Below the pieces are notes generated by a model. The model saw only the letters and a program-made list of their open reading frames with translations. It had not been told where the DNA came from and ran no database searches. Shown here one piece after another: positions 36,741 through 46,450 of a stretch of DNA of 64,000 nucleotides (positions are counted from its first letter, which is position 1; every line of letters starts with the position of its first letter). The translations under genes were made by a program, and so were the position numbers. The stretch is from Eretmocerus hayati (lineage: Eukaryota; Arthropoda; Insecta; Hymenoptera; Aphelinidae), in NCBI GenBank assembly GCA_029851415.1, contig CM056743.1, positions 23,164,905 through 23,228,904 on the forward strand. Direction: 5' to 3'.

Positions 36741-38625
36741 TTCTTACCAGTAATTTACCGGTTTTTGAGGCTATATGGAGAAATGGATCAGCTATTGTTA
36801 AATGGACTCGAGACTGACTTCAAAAAATACTCTACCGATTATTTTTAAGATTTCTGATCTATTCTTTCTCACCCTCTAGATATCACAATCTCTGGCGAAG
36901 TCTCGAGATGTTCAAAAATATATTTTTAACCGAACAGGGCGTTTAGTAGCAAGCAAAACTAATGGAATCGGGAATATTTACAGTTTCTTTTTTCTGAGTG
37001 TATAAATCGCATTGCAAAAAAAGTTCAACATAAAAAATCGATAATATACTAAACCTCGGGTACAAATTTCATGATCTATACAGCCTTCAAGATTTATTCA
37101 ACCACCATCACACTTCACTGGCTTCAGTCTAACGCTTCGCGCGTAAGATTGAAGTACACATTATGATCAGATTCCAATCAATTGCGTCCCAGATCCAACT
37201 AACTACACATAACCTGCATCATCCAATCCGTCATTATATTACCGCGCATCATCCTGTAAGCTCCATCACTATGGACGGATTTATTCTACATGAAACACCA
37301 CTAGTATATACCTGAAGCCAATCAAGCCTAGCGATAATGATTCGTCGCGTTCAAAGTGCCTACTATACATGTGTATTATTGAGAGCGAAAAAATTGTAAA
37401 TAGGATTTCCGCCCTCATAAGAGGCAAGTCTAATACAGCACTCTCGATACATAATGTACATTTTGCACGCATCTTTATTGATCACATCAGAGGCAGATCG
37501 GGAGCGTCGATCCATCAGCTTCGAGGCTTTATCTTCGATCGTCCTGAACTCATGCCAAACACACACACACACACATAGCGTCAAGTCTTTACTTCTCGTC
37601 TAATCTTGATCGCGAATTGACCGCAGTTATATGATGCGGCTCCTCGTGTTTCCAAAGAAGAAGAAGAAGAAACCCGTCGATCTTGTGGGTGATGAATAAA
37701 AATCAGAGATGCATTTAATACGAGCTCATAAAAGCATTTTACAAGAGAAAAAAAATGGGTACAGAGGTATAGAGGATGAGGAGGAGGAGAATAAAGGTGT
37801 GGGTTTGAGGAACCCGGGAGATGTTAAAAGAGTCTTCGTAGGCTGACGTGCATCGTGATATGAATGAGTATGTAAGTGCGGCAGCTCAAATCCTTTCTTT
37901 TCCCTTCTTTATCAGCTTCTTCTTGACTTGCGATGTAGTTGTACACTCGAGTTTGTAGTATACTTTATAATATCTTATGGGTGCAAGTGAACTTTCACTC
38001 TCAGATGGTGGATTGCTCCCTGTCTTCATCACATACATTGCAAGATGTTTTGTATTTCTCTAAAAAACTGAAATTGACACGCGATTGAACCTCAAATTCG
38101 TCTGGCACTTAGTGAATTTAGTCTTTATTCCACGCGCATCAATTATGTTTTAGATCTCTCACACTTCTATTCGAGCGCAGAATAAATTTTGAATTATGAT
38201 CGGTCAAAGCTCAACAGCCAAGCCGGTGTGGCATTTTCAAATTCAACACCTCAAGTTCTTCAAGATTTATGAGGTTTTTGATCATTCTAACCTGAAAATG
38301 TCGCTTTCAAACGTGGTTTTGGGTTTTTCATGATAAGAAATCCTAATTGCATTATTCTCGCAGGCTCGTTGCTCGCTTTGCTTCCGGCGGTCTTGGTCGT
38401 TCAGTTTCAACCTAAGTTCCATTCACCCAGGTGAAAATCAGCAGTTAGCAGTATGCTAACTCGCCGGTTGAGCGTATCTCGATTCCATGGTTGCCGTCTA
38501 GGTGAGTTTTACCGGCGGAACTAGACGTGAAACTTAGACAAAAGGTTTTTTTTTTGTTTCCTTCTTTTTGCTCGGTAAACAATCTGTCCCAGCGCTCGTA
38601 CTGAGAGTACGCGCCAAGGTCAATA
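36740..38625. other. No recognised gene; (CA)n at about 37558-37576
   Basis: AT-rich, short frames only. Confidence 0.45.
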
Positions 38626-38630
38626 ATGTA

Positions 38631-38713
38631 CAGTAGACTCCCTAACTCGAAAACCCCCTAACTCGAATTTTTCGAAGAGTTCCTTCAATTTTTGAGTTGG
38701 ATAGTTTCTACTG
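38631..38713. mobile_element. 83-bp TIR element with TA duplication (pogo/Tigger-like ends)
   Basis: Starts CAGTAGACTCCCTAACTCGA and ends, in reverse complement, CAGTAGAAACTATCCAACTC, with TA on both sides (38629-38630 and 38714-38715). The CAGTAGA start and TA target resemble pogo-type mariner relatives; assignment from termini only. Confidence 0.6.
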
Positions 38714-38719
38714 TACTCA

Positions 38720-39245
38720 TTTATTCATTTTATAAACGAAAAAGACTAGATGCTTATTTGAGAAGGGCGTTAAGACATTTAGCACCCCTCCCCTCTCGCC
38801 CTCATGTAATTCAGGAAAAGGTCGGGAATCATAAAAAATGTCTCACTCAATCAGAGAAAGGGGATGGACATCTAATGGGGACCTTAGTTTCAATCTTGGG
38901 AATATTTTCAAAATCCTTGAGATGTCAACTCAATTTTTTTTAAATGGAAACGCCAACTTTCGAACTCAAATCCTTCCAGAGCGTGCAAATACATGAAACG
39001 TGTGCGTGGAGCATTTTTCGGTTCCATACCACTCTGGTAAAACTAAGGAGTGGCAATATGGTTGATTAGGAGGTAACCTTAGTTCCTCCAAGAAAAAATG
39101 TTCAGTCGAAAAATGTGAATAACTAGAGTTGATTGGATTTTAAACTGAAATTGGAGGCATGGGCGCGCGCCTTTGCATACATCTATTTTTTCCGTCGAGC
39201 ACATTGTTTTCCAAGTTCACAAATCGAAAGCATATACACATCACG
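38720..39245. other. No recognised feature
   Basis: AT-rich with one 83-codon plus frame (38692-38943) that crosses the end of the small TIR element. No known protein. Confidence 0.4.
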
Positions 39246-39249
39246 ACAA

Positions 39250-39790
39250 AACACCGACGCTAACGCAGCCTGGCGGGACCGTCCTCAAGACCGGAGGATA
39301 ACGCCACGTCACGTTTTCATACCTCACACCGAGGGTAACGCCGCATGGCGGTACCTGCACTTTTACATCTCATGCCGAGGGTAACACCACATGGCATCAG
39401 CCCACAAAACATCATAAATAATACCACGTTGCCCGTTGGGGGTTTTTCCCGGGAAAATCTTTTCGCTAACGCAACGCGACATTATTTGATACACGCATTG
39501 CATCTAACTCACGCCACATACCGTTTTCGCGTTAGCATTTTGCACTAACGCACCGCGCCCTTACTCTATATACTATTTACACACGACTGACGCCACGTGT
39601 TATTCTGACGTTAGCGCTTCTCACTAACGCACCGCGCCGTTACTCTATACACGTTTTACTCACGACCAACGCCACGTGCCGTTTTGGCGTTACCGCTTTG
39701 CACTAACACACCACGCCGTCATTCCGTACACCTTACGTACATGTATAACATTACATGCCGTTACGCGGTCACACGACGCACGACACTTAT
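39250..39790 (+). repeat. 79-bp tandem array (left arm of GC-rich island)
   Basis: The block CACTAACGCACCGCGCC (or close variant) starts at 39464, 39543, 39622 and 39701, an exact 79-bp spacing. Each unit also holds ACGCCACGTGCCG and TTGGCGTTAGCGC-like blocks. Degenerate AACGCCAC-type units extend back to about 39260. Related units in the opposite orientation lie at 45.58-45.93 kb. Confidence 0.8.
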
Positions 39791-39907
39791 AAAAAGGCGG
39801 GCGCACGACATGCAGAACACAGTCTCTTCCGGACACGCCACGCCGTCGCGACGCATTCTCCACGACACTCGGACCAATTGCGACCATGCCGGTCCAATGC
39901 ACCGACG

Positions 39908-40789
39908 CACAGTGGGGCTAAAAACCGATTTCGGGACAAGATTCAGCACCACGCGAATTTCAAACCGATCAAACCAATTCAAACGGGCTTTTCTTCGTTT
40001 TCCCTTACTCTACAAGATACCTGCCCGGAGAATTCAATCCGGGAAGCTCTGGAGGCCCAGGATCGTGTTGAAGGGCGATCAAGACAAAAAGCAAGAAGTA
40101 TCAGTTTGTACTGATGAGTGATGAATAGTTCCTCCTTACTGCAGTCATTCCCAAATCCACGTGGGAATGTTCGAAAAGCACCTGAGGTCGAGTTGACACC
40201 TTGGAGAAACATTTTGTGAGGCTACATCGAGGTATACTCCAAGAGGTCGTGGATATCGATGATATTCGAGTACTAAGTGAGTGGGAGAGATATTGCAGAG
40301 TTCTGAAGCCCTGAGATCAAGCTCACGCATTCTTGTGACATGGGCTCACATATTGTGTATCTCTAACTTATGATTTGGGCCCGCTTAGAACCCCGTACAT
40401 TACCGCCAGGATCGAAGAAAGTCGATTTTTGATGATTGGGGTTTATTACCAAGGTAGTTGAGCCTGAAATCCTGATTTAAAGTTAGGTTGTCGGAGTTCT
40501 GCAATGATGAGAGTATTCCCCTTATCAAGTGGAACCAAAAACATGTATTTTGGGCCCAACCAGAAAATCGTACATTGCCGCCAGGATCGAGGAGACTCAA
40601 TTTTCGACGATTTTTGGTTGATCGACCAACACAATTCTGTGACTCCGCAGCTTCCCAAATCAAATTCTCCGGGAAGGAATCTTGTAGAGTGTCAAAAGAC
40701 GGAAAAGATCACGTTCGAATCATTTCGATTGGTTGAGGATCCGCGTGGCGCCGAATCTTGTCCCGAAATCGATTTTTAGCCCCACTGTG
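39908..40789. mobile_element. 882-bp non-autonomous Transib/RAG-like DNA transposon
   Basis: Both ends begin CACAGTGGGGCTAAAAA. The terminal inverted repeat is 48 bp with 3 mismatches, and weaker inverted similarity continues for about 190 bp in total. A perfect 5-bp duplication CGACG flanks it (39903-39907 and 40790-40794). CACAGTG is the heptamer of V(D)J recombination signals. Transib elements and ProtoRAG are known for ends of this kind and 5-bp GC-rich duplications, so the family is inferred from termini plus duplication length. The interior has no transposase; it contains a direct repeat about 175 bp apart (TGGGCCC...GTACATTRCCGCCAGGATCG near 40377 and 40552). The open frames crossing the left end are incidental. 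Confidence 0.75.
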
Positions 40790-40799
40790 CGACGTATCC

Positions 40800-41340
40800 T
40801 GGTGCCGTCAGGCTCGTCGTCGCCGCGACCTAGTGACACTTCCACGCTCGTATTTCGTGTTTCGCACTCTGAAGTCTGTGTCATAATTGTGTGAGAATAT
40901 TTTGTGTCATTCTATTCAACCTCAACCACATCCACAATCTCAACCTCCTCAACGTCCGAGTAGTGCCAAACCGTATCAACGACAAGGAATCCAAAGGGGA
41001 CGCATCCACCGACCCCTTTTGCAAAAAATGATGTGCGTGGCGACCACGTACGTAGGAAGGTGAAACCACTTGACCGCAGGTTAAGATCTCTCTTATTTTC
41101 AAATAAAATGTATCCATGTGATAGGATGTTCCACATCCTCAAGTGAAGGGGATGCCTCCGCTGGGTGATAGTCTGGTTGAGTGATTGATCTTGCTATATT
41201 TCCATTGCCTAAAGCAGACTGAAGATTATGAAATGGTTCTTAGATTGAAAATTTGAATGTATTGTCCAAGTTCGGAACGTTCTGAATTTTGTTTGTAGAA
41301 TATTGGCAAATTTCTCACCTTGATGTATTTCAATTGTCGA
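40800..41340. other. Unassigned stretch inside the GC-richer island
   Basis: CpG-rich at first, then pyrimidine-rich. It contains AATAAAATG near 41103, which could act as a polyadenylation signal. No gene recognised. Confidence 0.35.
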
Positions 41341-41354
41341 ATACAGTTTACATA

Positions 41355-42005
41355 AGTACACAGCCAAAATTGGCAAACTAATCACCATAATCCCTCATCT
41401 GAATCAAGAAACTAGTTCAACGAAATTGAGAAGTCGAGTCTCAATTTTCTTCTTTTGGATCTAAGAGAACAGTTACTAGTATGCAACTTTTGGCTATGTA
41501 CTTATGTAGACTATTGTGAACATTCAGATGACATTTATCTTAATGACACTTTTGAAAAGACCAATATTAGGAATTCCAACATTCAACTCATACACAAGTA
41601 CGCAGTCAAAAGTGGCAAACTAATTACCGTAACCCCTCATCCAAACCAAAAAACTGGTTAAGGCAATTAAGTAGCCGGATCTCAGTTTTCTCCTTTTGGA
41701 TGAGAGGCAACGGTTACTAGTTTGCTACTTGTGGCTGCGCACTCATGAAGACTATTTTCAACATTTTGAAGACACTTTTGATAAGACTGTGCTGAATACC
41801 AACATTCAACTCATCATACACAAGTACGCAGCCAAAAGTGGCAAACTAATTACTGTAACCTTTCATCCAAACCCCAAAACTGGTTCAAGACAATTGAGTA
41901 GCTGCAGGTCTCAGTTTTCTCCTTTTGGATGTGAGGTTACGGTTACTAGTTTGCAACTTTTGGCTACGCACTCATGAAGACTATTTGCAATATTCAGAGT
42001 GACAC
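41355..42005. repeat. Tandem array of palindromic units (about 226-242 bp)
   Basis: The block CAGCCAAAAGTGGCAAACTA (or variant) starts at 41361, 41603 and 41829. Each is followed about 110-120 bp later by an inverted partner ending in GCAACTTTTGGCTA-like sequence (near 41483, 41720 and 41950), with CGGTTACTAGT next to it. Every monomer can therefore fold into a hairpin. Non-coding. Confidence 0.8.
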
Positions 42006-42009
42006 TCTT

Positions 42010-42555
42010 GATAAGACTATGAGAAATTCCAACATTTAATTAATGAACTGGACAATTCAGTCCAGAATTGATGTTAACTGATGTGCACACTCATGAGTTA
42101 TCTGACACTTTCAGACACTTTTGGTGAAGATTTAGTCTAAGATTTGACTCAATCTGTTGTCAATTCACCCATGAACACATATTCTCTCACATATAGTTGT
42201 TAATGTATCCAGTGTAAGTCTGATCATTCAAACACTGATGATCACTCCATTTCATATTGGCCATATTTCATGCAGTAAATAAACTATAGCTACATGCAGC
42301 ACAATCACAAATTTACATCAGGCCTAATATCCGTAACACTACCTGACACTACCACAGCTCACGCTGGCTCACGCTGTTACACCCAGCTAGATGCCGGGAA
42401 CCGCACTGACAAGCAATCCACGGCGATCACACGGTAAACACGGCGTTTACGCGGCTGATGAGTTACGCGCCGTAGGAATCACACGGATTCCGCAGTTCGC
42501 ATCGAGCAAAATTTTTCCTCGGGACGAGAGCGCCAGGCGCCGGTAAAGAAGGTTT
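42010..42555. other. No recognised gene; GC content rises to the right
   Basis: AT-rich until about 42330, then CpG-rich with several ACGGCG and CACGGCG-like words. It may be the 3' part of the decayed element described next. Confidence 0.3.
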
Positions 42556-42559
42556 CACC

Positions 42560-44345
42560 TTCAAAACCCGCCTTGTCAATTGCTAATGGTTGGAGATCTT
42601 CTGGAGCCCCATTGCGTCGTGGTGGAGTCTACGACGTTTTCTCCTATTGTTGCGCGCATGGCTTGCCCTGTAAATGCGCTCGTCTCAAGGGAGTCGGAGT
42701 ACATCGGAGCGAAATGGTGGTGGGCCTCCTCGTACGACAAGTCACGGCGTGCACGTTACTTGTCAGGGGGAGGTCGTTGTCTGTAGGTGCGTAGTGCCGC
42801 GGGGCTTCTGCTCCCGTGCCCCGCCGCTGATGGGTGCGCTGCTATTGTTCACTGTGCCCTCTGGAGCGTCCGTTTGGTCCGGTTGGGACTGTAGTGAGAT
42901 CTTGCTTGTAGGCGGCGAGCCGGGTGCCGGGCGTCGTCTTGGTGCCTTTGAAACAGTCTGCTCTTTGGCCGCACCCTCGTCTCCGATTGTTAGCCGCTTT
43001 CTCACTGCCCCCTGAGTTCTTCTGGGCCCACACTTACCGACGAAGCCGGTGAAATCCGCCCTCTTCTTGCCACGGCTCGCTGTCGCCGTTGCAAGTGATG
43101 GAGCACCGAGGTCGATCAGCTCGTTGTCACGTTCTGCTTGAACTTTGTCACGGCGATACAGCAGCTTGAGTTGTTTGAACTGTTTCTCTTCTTCTCACCT
43201 TTTGTATGCAGCCACTCTCTCACGACCCAATTGCACTGCACGCTGAGGTTTCACATAGTCTATCATGTTCAATTCAGTTTCGTTGCACTAATTGTTGCAC
43301 AAGGCCCGCACCGAATGGGTATATCTCTTCTGGTACGACCGACATCTCGTCTGCTTTGGGGGGCTGGACGAAAAACACTGGCGATGTAAATGCTGGAGTA
43401 CGTGGCGCGGAAAGTCGATAATTCGGAGCGCAGACAGCAGCCCCATGGTCAGCGGGTCGATCTGCGCTGTCAAAACTCGGTTTCGAAAGCGTCCAGCTAG
43501 TCCAGGCCCATGCGGCGTTGCGCACCATTGCGCACCTTGCGCTTAGTCTGGGAGCGTCGCCTCCGATGCGCGCACATCCTCTTCTCCGGCCCTCCGTTTG
43601 TCCGATCCCTCTTCTTCTTCCCCCTCTCCGGTGGGATAGGCTGATGACGATGAGTCCTGGCGTTGCACGGTGTTGGTCTCGTGCCTACCCTCTTCCGTGG
43701 CTCCGTAGTCGCTCTCCTTGTCCGAGGAGGCGTATCGAATTAGTATTTTTAGAAGGGCGCGCGATAGGCTTGCTGCGTATCCCGGAGAATGGTCTCGACG
43801 GGGACGTTGGTCTGGACACGGCGTTGTGCCTTGGAGTGCCCCGGTTGCATGTGAGGGAGTCCTGGGTGGATCCCCGCGTACATGCAGCAATTTATGCTCG
43901 CTGAGCTCTGTGGCCATCGACAGCCGAGATGGTTGTGGCACCATCTGTGCCAGATCGGCTCGACGGCTACTTTCGGAGTCCGTTGATGATCCCGCCAACT
44001 CCTCGAGATCCGAGTCTCCCCACACCGCTCTGTCAGAAGGAGTAGGGCTATTCGCGGCCTCAAAATCCGGCCAAGGGTCTCCTGGTGCACCAGATAACCA
44101 GAGCCGAAATTTTCAACACCGCTGACGACGCAGCCGTGCCGTTCTTTCCTTTCATCAATCCCTCCATTCCTCGAGCTTTCATTTTCTTCACTGGATTCTG
44201 TGGGTCGCTCGTTCCTCGAATTTTTTCTGTTTCGCTGAAGGAATTCCGTGCCGGGCCAGGAAGGGTTTTTTTTCATTCTTCACCGCTTCCCTGGTTCACA
44301 TGCGGCTGGTCGTGGGCGATAATGTCGTCCGAGTACCCAGGATAG
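42560..44345 (-). pseudogene. Decayed minus-strand coding block, probably from a transposable element
   Basis: GC-rich compared with the rest of the window, and coding-like on the minus strand in several frames separated by shifts and stops. A Ser/Glu-rich segment spans 44025-43543 (includes DSDLEELAGSSTDSESSRR and a run GEGEEEEGSDKRR). A Pro-rich segment spans 43528-43274. A charged segment spans about 43194-43020 (FKQLKLLYRRDKVQAERDNE then LIDLG), preceded by a TGA at 43197-43195, and a Lys/Arg/Pro/Ser-rich tail spans 43005-42763. Acidic and then basic low-complexity regions would fit a gag-like protein, but no zinc knuckle, reverse transcriptase or integrase motif was found, so the class is open. 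Confidence 0.35.
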
Positions 44346-44564
44346 ATTATAATTATCGCTTCTTGCAGGAGTTAAACATAAAGGGTCTGTGCGGCCCTGT
44401 GAGCCATACGCAGGGTTGGTCGTTGAGGGCGCCACTAGGTCTCGTTCGGAAGCTCGATTTGATGTTGCATTGGCCTGCTCCTACAGGATAACTTTCTATG
44501 AGCTATGAACTTCCGATGGAACACATTATTTTATAGTTATGTCTATAAAACAGAGGAAAATCAC

Positions 44565-44895
44565 GAGAGAAATACGATCTCTGGTGGAAAAACCTCTCAT
44601 ATGTCCAACAAATGAGTCTTACGGGATGAGACAAGGACATATTCTTCCTCAATTTTTCAAGATCTACAAAAAAGGTCTCTACACATTTCTCGAAAAAATG
44701 CGACCCGTTCGAGCTCTGGACCGAGAGAGCGGGAAGAATATAATATTTCGTGAAAAAAGCTCTAATTTCTCCAACAGGTGAGTCTCGCGGGATTGGATAA
44801 GAACATATTCTTCGTCAATTTTTTCGGATCTACAAAAAAGGTCTCTACACATTTTTCAATTAAACGCGTCCCGTTCGAGCTATAGAGCGTAAGAG
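44565..44895. repeat. Two-unit direct repeat, period 166 bp
   Basis: CTACAAAAAAGGTCTCTACA occurs twice, with GTCTCT at 44675 and 44841. Each is preceded by CATATTCTTC...TCAATTTTT and followed by a CCCGTTCGAGCT block. Function unknown; it sits just upstream (minus sense) of the decayed coding block. Confidence 0.75.
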
Positions 44896-45478
44896 GTCGA
44901 AAGGTCACGAAAAAACACGTTTTTCAGACTTTATTAAAAAACGGCCCAAGTGGCGATTTCTATACTAGCTGGAAAATGATCCTACAGGGGCCAGGAATGA
45001 TATCGCACAACAATGGGTGGTCTGCACCATGGATTTAGACCTAGTTCTAGAGACCCGTGCGCAGTTGCTTAGCGCGAGCAGTATACCTATATGGTGAAAG
45101 TGTCGCTTTTTCGTTGCATCGTACGGCGGGTTGCATCGAATCTCGTTCCACGGGGCCGTGTCGGTCAGCTGATCGCGCGCAATTTTACTCCTCAGACGAG
45201 CGTAAAGGAACTCCGTTCCAAAAAACCCGGTTTGTGGTTAACTCATGACGGCACTTTATGTCAGAATTGACGAGGATTCAGATACATATCGCGCTAGCCT
45301 CTTTAGTTCGATCGTTTACACTCACACACACGAAACCGAAACTCTCGCTTCGGTTGCACGCATCGCGCTCCCTCTCACGGCACGAAGGGAGGGATAGCGC
45401 GTCGCTCCGCAATGCGGTATGGAGCACTCCGAAAGCGGACTGACGTGAAGCGTGCCGTCCGTTCGAAATCGATCCTTT

Positions 45479-45515
45479 GACTGATGATTTCTAAAGTTCC
45501 GCGGTCCCTTATATA
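45479..45515 (-). promoter_or_regulatory. TATA-plus-initiator core promoter
   Basis: Minus strand: TATATAA (45515-45509) is followed by an arthropod-type initiator TCAGTC (45484-45479), whose A (45482) is 33 nt from the first T of the TATA box. CGGACGG follows at about +22. Spacing and sequence are those of a strong RNA polymerase II core promoter. It points toward the decayed coding block at 44.3-42.6 kb, so it could be its old promoter (LTR or element-internal). No matching LTR was found. Confidence 0.5.
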
Positions 45516-45579
45516 GGGACGTGACCCCCAAAAGGCACAACTCACGGTATGCATCGTGAACTACATGAATATTCAAGTT

Positions 45580-45930
45580 AGCTAATGCTCCGTGGCGTTA
45601 TGTAAAAAGCAAATGCGCGGTAATGCCACATAGCGTTATTCGTGATTAGTTATAAGCTAAGTTCACTACACGTAGCACTTTTCGGTCACGCAAACGCACG
45701 CTGGAGTTATTAAGGGCTTATTTCGCCGAAAGGTCGTTCCGCATAGCGTTAGCTTGGCCTCGCGGGTCGGTCACGACTCATGGCGCGTCGCGTTAGTTAA
45801 ATTCAACGGTGAAAGTCGGTAACATTAAGTATCTGGCGTTAATTTTCAACATCCATAACGGCTGACCATTCGTGGCGTCAACTCCCAGCGGTGGCCTTGT
45901 GCAAACTTACGCGGCGTGGCGTTAACAATT
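45580..45930 (-). repeat. Degenerate GGCGTTA repeats (right arm of GC-rich island)
   Basis: GTGGCGTTA, GGCGTTAA, GTGGCGTCAACTCC and CGTCGCGTTAGTTAA-like words recur at irregular spacing. In reverse complement they resemble the AACGCCAC and CTAACGCACCGCGCC words of the 79-bp array at 39.25-39.79 kb, so the two arms are inverted relative to each other. Confidence 0.55.
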
Positions 45931-46079
45931 CTCCGTTTGAAAAATGAAAACACAAAAATAAGCATGTGATAATGTAGATACTTCGATTCGTTTATGATAC
46001 GTCGATGAAAATTGAATTTGTTGCGCGATTCGAAGCGATTCAAACAAAAAACAAATGAGTTTTAGAGGCGCACGACAGC

Positions 46080-46450
46080 ATGACCTTGGATTTAATCATC
46101 AAAATTGTTTCCAAGGTTATTGGAAGGTCAAATTGAAAGAGAGAAATCGAAAGAGATACAGAATTGATCTTGAATTCTATATTTGACCGCCAACTAACCT
46201 TGAAAATCAACTTTAAGGTCAGATCCAAGATTCTGGTTTCATTTCTGAACTTTGAGCGTAAATAGTTTCACAATCTTGCATTTATTACAATCTACCGTTA
46301 TTGATCTCCCTTCATCTTCCCAGGGTTGAGTCGGATCTAGAAATATATAACACACCAAACATGATTTTTCATGCACTCACATATCAAATTGAGGTTCTTT
46401 TGTCAAAAATTTGACCTTGGAAAATGACCACTGAGGTCAAAACCAAGGTT
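46080..46450. promoter_or_regulatory. Cluster of AGGTCA/TGACCTTG-like half sites
   Basis: Seven or more words of the type TGACCTTGG, CCAAGGTTA, AAGGTCA, TGAGGTCA and CCAAGATT in 370 bp on both strands. AGGTCA with a TCA extension is the half site of nuclear receptors such as FTZ-F1/ERR. A binding role is only inferred. Confidence 0.25.

Noticed and set aside
39684..40121. 145-codon plus-strand open frame
   Set aside because: It spans the end of the 79-bp array and the left terminus of the Transib-like element, so it cannot be one gene.
41038..41045. TGGCGACC, resembling a tRNA-Arg primer-binding site of LTR retrotransposons
   Set aside because: No LTR end precedes it and no polypurine tract or second LTR was found.
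45050..45560. Possible solo LTR around the TATA-Inr promoter
   Set aside because: No TG...CA boundaries, duplication or second copy could be identified, so only the core promoter is reported.
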